Shown here: piece after piece, positions 26,054 to 38,633 of the stretch
How positions within the stretch are numbered: position 1 is the first letter of the stretch
Layout: every line of letters begins with the position of its first letter
DNA from: Sulfurimonas aquatica
GTDB lineage: Bacteria > Campylobacterota > Campylobacteria > Campylobacterales > Sulfurimonadaceae
Direction of reading: 5' to 3'
Assembly: GCF_017357825.1 (NCBI RefSeq)
Contig: NZ_CP046072.1
Span: 806,001-870,000 of the forward strand
Length of the DNA: 64,000 nt
Notes under the pieces: generated by a model
Databases searched by the model: none
Told to the model about the DNA's origin: nothing
The model's input: only the letters and a program-made list of their open reading frames with translations
Position numbers and translations under genes: made by a program

Positions 26054-27075
26054 TGGCAAAGGTTCTTATCGGAATGAGCGGCGGAGTTGACTCTACTGTT
26101 ACTACATTAATGTTAAAAGAAGAGGGTTATGAAGTAGAAGGTTTATATATGAAGCTTCATTCAAAACCCGGATACCATGAGATACATCAAGCTCGTGCTC
26201 AAAAAGCTGCTGACTTTGTTGGTATTAAACTTCATGTATTAGATTTACAAGAGAATTTTAAAAAAGAAGTCTTTCAACCTTTTATAGATACATATGAAAA
26301 AGGTGAAACTCCAAATCCTTGTGCACTATGTAATAGGGAGATGAAGTTTGGGGAAATGATTAATTTCGCAGATAAAGTTGGTGCTGAATATTTAGCTACA
26401 GGACACTATATAAAAACGGATGGAGAATACTTCTATCAAGCCGAAGATGATACTAAGGATCAAAGCTATTTTTTATTTTATGTTGATAAAAAAGTACTTC
26501 CAAGATTACTTTTTCCTTTAGGAAGTAGAAAAAAGAAAGATATTAAAGAGATTGCAGCTTCTGTGAAAGGTTTGGAATCATTCTCTTCTCAAGCAGAATC
26601 AAGTGAGATATGTTTTGTTGAAACTACATATACAAACTTATTAAAAGATTATGTACAGGTAGATAATCCAGGAGACGTTTTAGATAAAGATGGAAATGTA
26701 GTAGGTGAGCATAAGGGTTATATGCACTACACAATTGGTAAACGTAAAGGTTTTACAGTAAAAGGTGCTCATGAGCCACATTTTGTATTAAGCATAGACC
26801 CTAAAAAAAATCAAATTGTTGTTGGTAAAAAAGAAGACCTAGAATGTAGCAGTGTTGTACTTGATAATTTAAATATGTTTAATGAAGAAAAAGAGTTTGA
26901 TACAACAGTAAAACTGAGATATAGGACAAAAGCAGTGCCTTGTCATGTGAAAATTGAAGATGATAGAGCATATGTAACTCTAAAAGAGGGTGTCTTTGGG
27001 GTGGCAATCGGCCAAGCAGCAGTCTTCTACAGCCAAGACAAACTAATAGGCGGGGGATGGATCACAAAAGTATAA
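26053..27075 (+). CDS. mnmA: tRNA-specific 2-thiouridylase MnmA
   Basis: Makes 2-thiouridine at wobble position 34 of Lys, Glu and Gln tRNAs. The 340-residue protein has the PP-loop IGMSGGVDSTVTTLMLKEEG at the N terminus, the first catalytic Cys in NPCALCNREMKFG near residue 91, TGHYIKT near 117, DQSYFLFYV near 139, the second Cys in SSEICFVE near 188, and a C-terminal beta-barrel ending AIGQAAVFY near 323. Its stop lies about 165 bp before the second rRNA promoter candidate. Confidence 0.97.
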   Translation: MAKVLIGMSGGVDSTVTTLMLKEEGYEVEGLYMKLHSKPGYHEIHQARAQKAADFVGIKLHVLDLQENFKKEVFQPFIDTYEKGETPNPCALCNREMKFGEMINFADKVGAEYLATGHYIKTDGEYFYQAEDDTKDQSYFLFYVDKKVLPRLLFPLGSRKKKDIKEIAASVKGLESFSSQAESSEICFVETTYTNLLKDYVQVDNPGDVLDKDGNVVGEHKGYMHYTIGKRKGFTVKGAHEPHFVLSIDPKKNQIVVGKKEDLECSSVVLDNLNMFNEEKEFDTTVKLRYRTKAVPCHVKIEDDRAYVTLKEGVFGVAIGQAAVFYSQDKLIGGGWITKV

Positions 27076-27184
27076 GTAACTTTTAACTGCTATCTAAAGC
27101 CCTAAAGCCATACCAGACTATAAGATATAATAATAAGAGAAAAAGAACTAAATTAGACAAACAAATCCCCACAAAAAACAATCT

Positions 27185-27190
27185 TATAAT
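27185..27190 (+). promoter_or_regulatory. Candidate rRNA promoter P1 (-10 box)
   Basis: A consensus TATAAT at 27185-27190 follows an AT-rich stretch. As expected for Campylobacterota housekeeping promoters, no good -35 hexamer is present. It lies 55 bp upstream of the second candidate, giving a tandem arrangement as in many rRNA operons. Confidence 0.4.
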
Positions 27191-27239
27191 TCTTTTTCTC
27201 AACCCATTCATATTAAGCAATCTCTAAGCAACATCCTCC

Positions 27240-27245
27240 TATAAT
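27240..27245 (+). promoter_or_regulatory. Candidate rRNA promoter P2 (-10 box)
   Basis: A consensus TATAAT at 27240-27245 is followed by TCCCATCC, so a start site near 27252 would give a leader of about 380 bases before mature 16S. The lack of a -35 box is normal for this phylum. It is the better placed of the two candidates. Confidence 0.5.
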
Positions 27246-27323
27246 TCCCATCCACAAACAGAGACACCTTGTTTAAAACGAGGATACGAACACTTCATGT
27301 TGAAGAGTTAAGAGATTGTTTGA

Positions 27324-27353
27324 AGATCATTGAAAACTAAGCAAGTAAGAAGA
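27324..27353 (+). repeat. Pre-16S processing stem, 5' arm
   Basis: The 30 bases here are almost the exact reverse complement of 29224-29252, after the 16S gene; only a wobble-compatible change and one extra base differ. The two arms enclose 16S, so they should form the double-stranded stem cut by RNase III. Confidence 0.85.
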
Positions 27354-27632
27354 CTAGATTTTAACGAATCAGTTGGTATTACTTAGAAATAACTAATATA
27401 ACAACAACCGTCTATTCTATTTTGAAATCCACATTAGTTTTATAGCTTTTATGGTTTCCCAATAGTGTAGATAACTATACTTTAATACTTTAACTAGTAT
27501 TAGAAGCTCTGACTAATTCTTTAAGCAGATTAGTACGAGTAAAAACAAAGCCAATGAATTTAATTCTTGGGCAAAAGATCAGTAAATAATCACAGCAATG
27601 TGATCTTTACATAATCAAGTCTTCGGACAACA

Positions 27633-29146
<1,514 letters not shown>

Positions 29147-29223
29147 CTAGAGTAAAGAGTAAACATTCGATTGTTTATCTTACAAAGAAAATCTCACAAG
29201 AGATAAGTTTGTTATTATTTAGT

Positions 29224-29252
29224 TCTTCTACTTGCTTAGTTTTCAGTGATCT
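29224..29252 (+). repeat. Pre-16S processing stem, 3' arm
   Basis: Reverse complement of 27324-27353, located 78 bases after the mature 16S 3' end. Forms the outer stem around 16S together with the leader arm. Confidence 0.85.
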
Positions 29253-29289
29253 ATTTTTATAAATCACAATAGATTTAAAGTGTATAAAT

Positions 29290-29365
29290 GGGGGGTTAGC
29301 TCAGCTGGGAGAGCGTCTGCCTTGCACGTAGAAGGTCAGCGGTTCGATCCCGCTACTCTCCACCA
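29290..29365 (+). tRNA. tRNA-Ala (UGC)
   Basis: A 76-nt tRNA with an encoded CCA end at 29363-29365. The acceptor GGGGGGT pairs with ACTCTCC (two G-U pairs), the D arm reads GCTC...GAGC, the anticodon loop is CTTGCAC giving UGC for alanine, and the T loop is GTTCGATCC-like. It is the only tRNA in the 16S-23S spacer; no tRNA-Ile is present in either half of the spacer. Confidence 0.98.
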
Positions 29366-29391
29366 TTAATCTTTAAATCAATTTTTAAAAA

Positions 29392-29437
29392 TCTAATTTA
29401 AGTTCTTAATTTTAAAGAATTTAAATTAGACTTTTAT
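29392..29437 (+). terminator. Terminator-like hairpin inside the rRNA spacer
   Basis: Bases 29392-29407 pair with 29415-29430 to form a 16-bp stem (one G-U pair) with a seven-base loop, followed at once by CTTTTATTT. The shape matches an intrinsic terminator, although the stem is AT-rich and sits between tRNA-Ala and 23S, where termination would be harmful. It may instead mark a processing site for the tRNA 3' trailer. Confidence 0.45.
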
Positions 29438-29554
29438 TTATAATCGTCTTGTTCATTAAATTACAATTGTTAAAGTCAACAACTTAATTATAGAAATATA
29501 ATTAAACTAAATAACTACAATAAACAGATCATTCATCTTATTGAAGTGTAGAGA

Positions 29555-29577
29555 TACATTAAATAAGGTAGTGAACG
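29555..29577 (+). repeat. Pre-23S processing stem, 5' arm
   Basis: Twenty-three bases complementary to 32498-32520 with one wobble-compatible difference. A second, more distant pair exists at 29465-29480 with 32570-32585, 16 bases exact, and a third at 29506-29516 with 32556-32566, so the 23S flanks form a long nested stem. Confidence 0.88.
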
Positions 29578-29587
29578 CAAATTAGAA

Positions 29588-32474
<2,887 letters not shown>

Positions 32475-32497
32475 TAAGTTCTTAAATGAACACAATT

Positions 32498-32520
32498 CGT
32501 TCACTACCTTATTTAGTGTA
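32498..32520 (+). repeat. Pre-23S processing stem, 3' arm
   Basis: Reverse complement of 29555-29577 with one G-U-type change. Located 24 bases after the mature 23S end; the additional arm at 32570-32585 extends the stem outward. Confidence 0.88.
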
Positions 32521-32717
32521 AACAATTACATTAATAAGCAGAAATGTTTAAAACAAGTTATTTAGTTATGTTGACTTTAACAATTATACTTTAATGAGTA
32601 CAACTCATTAACCCTTTTAACTGACTTTTACAGTCAAAGTTAAGAACATCTGGCACTAAATGCCGATACTCCCGTCGCTAAAGCGTAAGTGGAGTGCAGA
32701 TGATGTCTTTAGCTTTG

Positions 32718-32840
32718 ATTGTCTAGGTGGCTATAGAGAGGGGGAAACGCCTGGCTCCATTCCGAACCCAGAAGCTAAGCCCCTCATCGCTGATAATACT
32801 TATCCTTTCAGGATTGGAAACGTAGGTCGCTGCCTAGTTA
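32718..32840 (+). rRNA. rrf: 5S ribosomal RNA
   Basis: About 120 nt, recognised by GGAAACGCCTGGCTCCATTC and CCGAACCCAGAAGCTAAGCC, which match the conserved 5S loops B-C region, and by terminal complementarity between TGTCTAGG near 32720 and CCTAGTTA near 32833. Ends are approximate. The 243-bp gap from 23S holds the 23S stem arms and small hairpins (for example ACTCC/GGAGT near 32664-32694) probably used for 5S maturation; no tRNA lies there. A T-rich run at 32848-32862 may contribute to termination. Confidence 0.93.
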
Positions 32841-32947
32841 ATCGTTATTTCTTCTTTTTTACTTCTAATCATTACTTTATTTATTGGCTTTAACCTTTTT
32901 TATTCGATTAATTTTACTTTTTATTTATAACCTATACTTTACTAACT

Positions 32948-32964
32948 AATAATATGATATTATT
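32948..32964. promoter_or_regulatory. 17-bp palindrome before gmhA
   Basis: AATAATAT at 32948-32955 and ATATTATT at 32957-32964 form a perfect palindrome around one base, 25 bp before the gmhA start. It overlaps the likely promoter area, with TATACT at 32968-32973 beyond it. In sequence this AT-rich such a palindrome may arise by chance. Confidence 0.3.
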
Positions 32965-32988
32965 TTATATACTATTTTAGGATGATAT

Positions 32989-33579
32989 ATGAAAGAATAT
33001 ATAAAAGATCAAATCAAAAAATCATATGAAACAAAACAAAAAATTTATGAGAATGAAGAATTATTAAACAATATAGTGGATGTTGCAAAAAAATGTGTGA
33101 AACTTTATCAAGGTGATAAAAAAACTATTTTAGCAGGTAATGGTGGAAGTGCTGCTGATGCTCAACATATAGCTGCTGAACTTGTTGGTCGTTACGGTTT
33201 TGATAGACCTTCGATACCTTCTCTTGCATTAACTACAGATACATCTAATTTAACTGCAATTGGGAATGACTATGGGTATGATCATGTTTTTTCTCGTCAG
33301 TTAGAAGGCATGGGGCAAAAAGGTGACATATTTATTGGTATATCTACATCTGGTAACTCTATTAATATAATCAAAGCATTTCAAAGTGCTAAATTAAAAG
33401 GTATTACAACAGTAGCATTAGTTGGTAGAGATGGTGGAGAGATGGCTAAGATTGCTGATATTTCTTTAATAGTACCATCAGATTCAACACCTCGTATTCA
33501 AGAGTCTCATATTTTAATCGGTCATATTTTATGTGACATTATAGAAAAAGAGATCTTTGCTGATGGTGTTAGTTTATAG
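32989..33579 (+). CDS. gmhA: Sedoheptulose 7-phosphate isomerase GmhA
   Basis: Converts sedoheptulose 7-phosphate to D-glycero-D-manno-heptose 7-phosphate, the first step to ADP-heptose for the LPS inner core. The 196-residue SIS-domain protein has AGNGGSAADAQHIAAELVGR near residue 48 with the metal His, ISTSGNSINIIKAFQSAK near 118 and a C-terminal IQESHILIGHILCDIIE with the catalytic His and Glu. An AGGATG ribosome site precedes the ATG. The gmhB gene follows after three bases. Confidence 0.97.
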   Translation: MKEYIKDQIKKSYETKQKIYENEELLNNIVDVAKKCVKLYQGDKKTILAGNGGSAADAQHIAAELVGRYGFDRPSIPSLALTTDTSNLTAIGNDYGYDHVFSRQLEGMGQKGDIFIGISTSGNSINIIKAFQSAKLKGITTVALVGRDGGEMAKIADISLIVPSDSTPRIQESHILIGHILCDIIEKEIFADGVSL

Positions 33580-33582
33580 TGC

Positions 33583-34095
33583 ATGAATAAAACTCTTTTC
33601 TTAGATCGTGACGGTGTCATTAATACTGAAAAAGATTATCTATATAAAGTTGAAGATTTTGATTTTATAAATGGTATTTTTGACTTATGTAGATATTATC
33701 AAGATTTAGGTTATTTAATTGTTGTTGTGACTAATCAATCTGGTATTGCTAGAGGATACTACTCTGAAGATGATTTCAATATTTTAACAAATTGGATGCT
33801 TGAAGAGTTTTTTAATAATGATGTAATTATAAGCGGTGTCTATTTTTGTCCACATCATCCTGATATTTCAGGTGAATGTGAATGTAGGAAGCCTAGTCCT
33901 GGAATGCTATTTGATGCTAAAAATGATTTAGACATTGATTTAGAAAACTCTATTATTATAGGTGATAAAGAGAGAGATATAGAAGCTGGAATTAATGCTG
34001 GTCTAAAATTAACTTACCTATTTGATGAGAGTAATAAAGTAACTAATTCTAAAGCTACATATATACTCAATAAGTTTGCTGATATACGGGAGTAA
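33583..34095 (+). CDS. gmhB: D-glycero-beta-D-manno-heptose 1,7-bisphosphate phosphatase GmhB
   Basis: HAD-superfamily phosphatase removing the C7 phosphate in ADP-heptose synthesis. The 170-residue protein starts MNKTLFLDRDGVINTE with the nucleophile Asp pair, has VVTNQSGIARGYY near residue 48, the zinc loop CPHHPDISGECECRKPSPGM near 87-106 with Cys and His ligands, and IIGDKERDIEAGINAGLK near 125. Length is close to other GmhB proteins. It is coupled with gmhA. Confidence 0.95.
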   Translation: MNKTLFLDRDGVINTEKDYLYKVEDFDFINGIFDLCRYYQDLGYLIVVVTNQSGIARGYYSEDDFNILTNWMLEEFFNNDVIISGVYFCPHHPDISGECECRKPSPGMLFDAKNDLDIDLENSIIIGDKERDIEAGINAGLKLTYLFDESNKVTNSKATYILNKFADIRE

Positions 34096-34099
34096 ATAG

Positions 34100-34585
34100 A
34101 TGTTTATCTTAAATTGTGGTGGAACTTTTAATAAAAGATATAATAAATTAAATGGGGAGTTAGAGGTACCATTTGATAATAATGCAATTGAGAAGATATT
34201 AGATAGTTCAACAGAAAATAATACTATATCTGGAGCTATTTATAAAGATAGTATTGATATGCTCAGTAGTGATAGAAAGGCTATCGCAGATATAATATTG
34301 CACTCTGTCGAAGATAAATTTATTGTTATTCATGGAACAGATACTATGAGCCTAACAGCTGAATTTTTAGCAGAAGTTATAAAAAATAAAACTGTTGTTT
34401 TAACTGGTGCTATGAAACCTTTTGAAATAGACAATATTGAATCTACTTTAAACCTTGGGATATCTATAGGGTTTGTAAATGGAAATAATAAACACGGGAT
34501 ATTTATAGCTATGAATGGTTTTGTTGAACCTTGGAACAATGTAGTAAAGAATAAAGTATTAGGAAAGTTTGAACTTGTCAGATAA
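34100..34585 (+). CDS. Single-domain asparaginase-like protein
   Basis: A 161-residue protein equal to the N-terminal domain of L-asparaginase only. Catalytic positions of the family are present: Thr9 in NCGGTFNKRYN, Thr80-Asp81 in HGTDTM and Lys106 in LTGAMKPFEID, with Asp58 in the substrate loop. The C-terminal domain of about 150 residues that completes the fold in full-length enzymes is absent; the frame ends normally inside ccoI, so this is not an obvious recent truncation. It may be a binding protein or an unusual hydrolase. It lies between gmhB and ccoI, overlapping the latter by 17 bases. Confidence 0.8.
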   Translation: MFILNCGGTFNKRYNKLNGELEVPFDNNAIEKILDSSTENNTISGAIYKDSIDMLSSDRKAIADIILHSVEDKFIVIHGTDTMSLTAEFLAEVIKNKTVVLTGAMKPFEIDNIESTLNLGISIGFVNGNNKHGIFIAMNGFVEPWNNVVKNKVLGKFELVR

Positions 34586-36977
34586 GGTAGCCTGTTCGCA
34601 CTGTCATTTAGAGTTTTCTACAGATATTATGATCAAAGAAAATGAGCTTTACTTTTGCTGTAAAGGATGCCAGGGTGTTTATCATCTTTTATGTGATGAA
34701 GGACTTGATACTTTTTATGATAAAGCTGGCGATTCTAAGCTAGCACCTCCTAAACTACAATATGAAAACTCATCTAATTTTAATACAAAATCTTTTTATG
34801 AAAAGTTTGTTTCAAAAAACTCTGATGGGTTTAGTGAGGTCTCTTTAATAATAGAGGGTATTCATTGCTCAGCCTGTGTATGGTTAAATGAAAAAGCTTT
34901 ACATAAAATGGATGGTGTCGTTGAGGCCAATATTAACTTTACAAACAATAAGGCGTCGATTGTTTGGGTAGATGATATTCTTAAACTATCACAAATTATT
35001 GATATGATTAGAGCTATAGGTTACAATGCTTACCCTTATGACGCGTCACTGCAAGAAGTTCATGCAAATGAAGAACGCAAAGAGTATTACCTTAGAATGG
35101 CCGTTGCTATTTTTGCTTCTATGAATATTATGTGGATAGCAGTTGCACAGTATGCTGGATATTTTACTGGTATAACACAAGAGACAAAAACTACACTAAA
35201 CATTGCTGAATGGGTTCTCTCAACTCCTGTACTTTTTTATAGTGGATGGGTCTTTTTTCGGGGTTCATATTATGGACTAAAGAATAAAGTAGTGAATATG
35301 GATTTACTCGTGGCTACCGGAGCTTTATTAACATATATTTACTCTATATATATTACTTTAACAGAATATGGTGAAGCATATTTTGACTCTGTTAGTATGA
35401 TTGTTACATTTGTTTTAATTGGTAAGTTCTTAGAAGTTCTTAGTAAAAAAAATGCAGCAGATGCTTTGGACATTATCTCTCAGCAAATGCCAAATGAAGT
35501 AAATGTGGTTCGTAACGAAAAAATAGTGCCTTTAAAGCTTGATGATGTTGCTATTGGAGATGTTGTTGTTTTAGTATCGGGAGAAAGAGTACTTTTAGAC
35601 GGTGAAATTCTAAAGGGTGAAGGCTCATTTGATGAATCAAGTTTAACAGGCGAGAGTAAACCAATATACAAAAAACATTTAGATAGCGTTATAAGTGGGA
35701 CGCTTAGCATTGATGCAGATATACATTTTAAAGTATTAAAAGATTTTAAGCACTCAACACTCTCCAACTTAGTAACATTATTAGAAAATGCAATTCAAAA
35801 AAAGCCTAAGATTGAACAGTTGGCAAATAAGCTATCTGAACATTTTTCAACTACAATACTTGTTTTATCAATTATTACTTTTTTTGTATGGTTTTTTTGG
35901 CCTCATAGTTTTGAAGAGTCCCTAATGGTTAGCATTTCTGTAATAGTTATAGCTTGTCCATGTGCCCTTGGACTAGCAACACCAGTTGCTACTTTAGTTG
36001 GGCTTAGTCTTGGAGCCTCGAGAAGAGTTTTATTTAAAGAAGCGGCTCAACTTGAAACAATGGCAAAAAGCAATGTGTTAGTTGTAGATAAAACAGGAAC
36101 ATTAACATTTGGGAAGCCAGAAGTTGTTCATGAGCATATATTAAGTGATTTTGAGCATAAATACCTTTACTCATTGGTAAAACCTTCTCATCATCCAGTT
36201 GCACAAGGAATACAAAATTTTTTATTGGGAAAAAATGAAGCAGTAGAAGAGTTAATATTTGACACTTATACTCAAGTGCCAGGCAAGGGGATTATAGCAA
36301 ATATTGCAGAGAATGAAGTTATTGGTGGAAATCTTTCATTTATGCTTGAACATGGAGTTATGAGCGAATATGAGAGTAAAAATACACTCTTTTACTTTGC
36401 AATCAATAAAAGCATTGTCTCTATATATGAGTTGAGTGATAAGATAAAAGATGGCGCTAAAGAGTTAGTTAAAAACTTAAACGCTAAAGATATTGAAGTT
36501 GTCATGCTAACAGGTGATCATAAGCATAGTGCTATGCATGTGGCTAATGAAATTGGAATTACAAATATTCATCATGAATGCTCACCTAAAGATAAGTTAG
36601 AATATATTGATGAGTTACATACTCAAAACAAGAGAGTTGTTATGGTGGGAGATGGAATCAATGATATTTTGGCACTTGCTAAAGCAGACATAGGAATCGT
36701 TATGGGAAGTGGTAATGACATTGCAGTAGAAATAAGCGATGTAGTTTTACTTGATAGTACTTTAGGTGCCTTATTGGATGCTTTTAATATTTCAAGAATT
36801 ACATTCAATCTTATTAAGCAAAATTTTGTAATATCACTTCTATACAATGCCATTACAATACCATTAGCTATGGCAGGATATGTTATTCCTCTAATAGCAG
36901 CACTCTCTATGAGTTTTAGTTCTCTTTTAGTCGTTGGAAACTCATTAAGAATAAAATATAAATTTAATAGGAGTTGA
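34569..36977 (+). CDS. ccoI: Copper-translocating P-type ATPase CcoI (FixI)
   Basis: P1B-type ATPase that exports copper for assembly of cbb3 cytochrome oxidase. The 802-residue protein has an N-terminal Cys-rich metal domain (ACSHCHLEF and YFCCKGCQGVYHLL), an HMA domain with GIHCSACVWL near residue 96, several membrane helices, the ion site IACPCALGLATPVA near 462, the phosphorylation site DKTGTLTFGKP near 512 and GDGINDILALAKADIGI near 695. The N-terminal Cys-rich domain and the adjacent ccoS identify CcoI rather than CopA. The start is TTG, inside the asparaginase-like gene, after AGGAAAG. Confidence 0.95.
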   Translation: MNLSDKVACSHCHLEFSTDIMIKENELYFCCKGCQGVYHLLCDEGLDTFYDKAGDSKLAPPKLQYENSSNFNTKSFYEKFVSKNSDGFSEVSLIIEGIHCSACVWLNEKALHKMDGVVEANINFTNNKASIVWVDDILKLSQIIDMIRAIGYNAYPYDASLQEVHANEERKEYYLRMAVAIFASMNIMWIAVAQYAGYFTGITQETKTTLNIAEWVLSTPVLFYSGWVFFRGSYYGLKNKVVNMDLLVATGALLTYIYSIYITLTEYGEAYFDSVSMIVTFVLIGKFLEVLSKKNAADALDIISQQMPNEVNVVRNEKIVPLKLDDVAIGDVVVLVSGERVLLDGEILKGEGSFDESSLTGESKPIYKKHLDSVISGTLSIDADIHFKVLKDFKHSTLSNLVTLLENAIQKKPKIEQLANKLSEHFSTTILVLSIITFFVWFFWPHSFEESLMVSISVIVIACPCALGLATPVATLVGLSLGASRRVLFKEAAQLETMAKSNVLVVDKTGTLTFGKPEVVHEHILSDFEHKYLYSLVKPSHHPVAQGIQNFLLGKNEAVEELIFDTYTQVPGKGIIANIAENEVIGGNLSFMLEHGVMSEYESKNTLFYFAINKSIVSIYELSDKIKDGAKELVKNLNAKDIEVVMLTGDHKHSAMHVANEIGITNIHHECSPKDKLEYIDELHTQNKRVVMVGDGINDILALAKADIGIVMGSGNDIAVEISDVVLLDSTLGALLDAFNISRITFNLIKQNFVISLLYNAITIPLAMAGYVIPLIAALSMSFSSLLVVGNSLRIKYKFNRS

Positions 36978-36981
36978 TTGT

Positions 36982-37185
36982 ATGGATAATGGAATAATAA
37001 TAATGATGTTAATTGGTTCTTTAATCTTGGGAGGAATAGCACTCTTTGCATTTCTTTGGGCTGTTAAAAATGGCCAGTTTGATGATGAAGAGAGATTTTT
37101 AAATGCTGTTAAGTTTGATAGTGAAGAGGATTTAAATGATGCTGTTCAAAGAGAAAAAAAGTTAAAAGAGTTGAAGAAAAAGTAG
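36982..37185 (+). CDS. ccoS: cbb3-type oxidase assembly protein CcoS
   Basis: Small 67-residue protein with one N-terminal membrane helix (about residues 4-27) followed by WAVKNGQFDDEERFLNAVKF, the CcoS signature, and a charged Lys-rich tail. CcoS is required for cofactor insertion into cbb3 oxidase. It follows ccoI by four bases. The oxidase structural genes ccoNOQP are not in this window. Confidence 0.93.
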   Translation: MDNGIIIMMLIGSLILGGIALFAFLWAVKNGQFDDEERFLNAVKFDSEEDLNDAVQREKKLKELKKK

Positions 37186-37210
37186 AGAAGTTACCAAAAA
37201 AGTAACTTCT
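37186..37210. terminator. Bidirectional terminator between ccoS and cytochrome c gene
   Basis: A perfect nine-base stem, AGAAGTTAC at 37186-37194 with GTAACTTCT at 37202-37210, encloses a seven-base loop in the gap between two convergent genes. A T-rich stretch follows on the minus-strand side (CTACTTTTTC); the plus side is A-rich. It most likely ends transcription of the cytochrome gene and may also serve ccoS. Confidence 0.65.
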
Positions 37211-37218
37211 AAAAGAGA

Positions 37219-37509
37219 TTATTTACCGATAGTTTGTGCAAATGCATCTAACTCAGCATCAGAAAATCTTCCAACCTGACCTTTCATGATACCTTTCATT
37301 GGTCCACCATAAGTTCCATTTTTGTAACCTTTAAGTGAAGCAGCAATGTCAGCATGAGTCATTTCAGATACTACTTTAGATTTACCCATAGCTTTTTTAG
37401 ACCAATCTGCACCATGACAAGCTAAACATGCTTTACCATTTACAGCTGCTGCCATAGAAGATGTTGCTAGTGCTAAAGTAGCTATTGAAGCGATAACGAT
37501 TTTTTTCAT
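37219..37509 (-). CDS. Periplasmic c-type cytochrome (c553-like)
   Basis: Small 96-residue monohaem cytochrome. A signal peptide (MKKIVIASIATLALATSSMA) is followed by the haem site ACLACHGADW near residue 27 and the axial Met region GGPMKGIMKGQVGRFSDAEL near 67. Such cytochromes carry electrons between bc1 complex and cbb3 oxidase in Campylobacterota, which agrees with ccoI and ccoS next door. The start at 37509 is chosen because it begins the signal peptide and has AAGGAATT upstream; a longer frame to 37536 lacks support. Confidence 0.92.
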   Translation of the reverse strand: MKKIVIASIATLALATSSMAAAVNGKACLACHGADWSKKAMGKSKVVSEMTHADIAASLKGYKNGTYGGPMKGIMKGQVGRFSDAELDAFAQTIGK

Positions 37510-37541
37510 TATTAATTCCTTGAGTTTATATTTCAATTCGT

Positions 37542-37547
37542 ATTATA
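37542..37547 (-). promoter_or_regulatory. Candidate promoter of the cytochrome c gene
   Basis: On the minus strand a TATAAT (plus-strand ATTATA at 37542-37547) lies 33 bases before the cytochrome start, which would give a leader of about 26 bases. No -35 box is seen, as usual for the phylum. Confidence 0.45.
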
Positions 37548-37625
37548 TTGCTTTGTGTCTTAAATACTTGTTAATGAATTTAAAGGTATTATTTTATTCA
37601 AATAACTTTACTATGGGTGTTACAA

Positions 37626-38633
37626 ATGAGATATATAGAAGATGATTTAACAAATAAGACAATCCTTATAACAGGTGGTGCAGGATTTATAGGTTCTAAC
37701 TTGGCATTATACTTTCAAGAGAACCATCCTGCTGCAAAAATTGTAGTATTGGATAGTTTTAGAAGTGGAGAAACACTTTCCAATGGTAACCTCAAAAGTT
37801 TTGGTCACTTTAAAAACCTTATAGGCTTTAGGGGTGAAATCATTAGTGGTGATATAAATGATAAAGATTTATTGCTAGACTTAGAAATAAACTATAAATT
37901 TGATTATATTTTTCATGAAGCAGCGATTTCAGATACAACTGCTTTAGAGCAAGACCTAATGATAAAAACAAATGTTAATGCATATAAAGATCTTCTTGAT
38001 TTAGCGGTAGCGCATGATGCGAATATGATTTATGCCTCTTCAGCAGCTACATACGGGAATGCAGAGTCCCCACAAAGAGTTGGGAGAGAAGCTCCAAATA
38101 ATGTGTACGGATTTTCTAAACTAAGCATGGATAATTTAAGCCGTCAATATATGGAAACTTCAGATATCAGTATTGTAGGTCTACGTTATTTCAACGTATA
38201 TGGTGCCGGAGAATACTTTAAAAATAGTACCGCTTCAATGATTTTACAATTTGGACATCAGTTGTTAAGTGGGAAAAATCCCCGCCTTTTTGAAAACAGT
38301 GATAAGATACTTCGCGATTTTATATATGTAGGCGATATCATTCAGGCAAATATTAAAGCGATGAAGCCAAAAGAGAGTGGTATCTATAATGTAGGGACTG
38401 GTAAGGCGCGAAGTTTTCAAGATATTGTAGATATTCTACAAAAAGAACTAGGTACTTCATTTGAGTGTGAATATATACCTAACCCATTCATAGGCTCTTA
38501 TCAGTTTCACACAGAAGCTGATATTACTACAACAAAAGAGGCCCTGGGATATGAACCAGCATATGAGATGGAAGATGGAATAAAAGCTTATGTAGGTGAA
38601 ATTAAACGCATTTATGAGAGTGAAGTTAAATAA
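37626..38633 (+). CDS. hldD: ADP-L-glycero-D-manno-heptose 6-epimerase HldD
   Basis: Last step of ADP-heptose synthesis, inverting C6. The protein of about 335 residues is a short-chain dehydrogenase/reductase type epimerase with the NAD(P) motif ILITGGAGFIGSNLALYFQE near residue 14, a serine pair in MIYASSAATYGN near 136, the catalytic Tyr-x-x-x-Lys in NVYGFSKLSMDN near 160 and LRYFNVYGAGEYFKNSTASM near 185, characteristic for HldD. The ATG at 37626 is preferred; an in-frame GTG at 37617 would add three residues and neither has a strong ribosome site. It precedes hldE by one base. Confidence 0.95.
   Translation: MRYIEDDLTNKTILITGGAGFIGSNLALYFQENHPAAKIVVLDSFRSGETLSNGNLKSFGHFKNLIGFRGEIISGDINDKDLLLDLEINYKFDYIFHEAAISDTTALEQDLMIKTNVNAYKDLLDLAVAHDANMIYASSAATYGNAESPQRVGREAPNNVYGFSKLSMDNLSRQYMETSDISIVGLRYFNVYGAGEYFKNSTASMILQFGHQLLSGKNPRLFENSDKILRDFIYVGDIIQANIKAMKPKESGIYNVGTGKARSFQDIVDILQKELGTSFECEYIPNPFIGSYQFHTEADITTTKEALGYEPAYEMEDGIKAYVGEIKRIYESEVK

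Larger units (their letters stand above)
27076..27632 (+). other. rRNA operon upstream and leader region
   Basis: This 557-bp stretch holds no convincing gene. It contains two TATAAT boxes described separately, and downstream of them a leader with the 5' arm of the pre-16S processing stem at 27324-27353. The part after the second promoter is AT-rich and would be transcribed and trimmed away. No clear terminator for mnmA is visible in its first 100 bases. Confidence 0.8.

Noticed and set aside
32841-32988. Rho-independent terminator after 5S
   Set aside because: There are T-rich runs but no stable stem directly before them, so no terminator is called.
37511-37625. Shared operator between cytochrome c and hldD
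   Set aside because: The gap has promoter-like elements but no convincing symmetric repeat.
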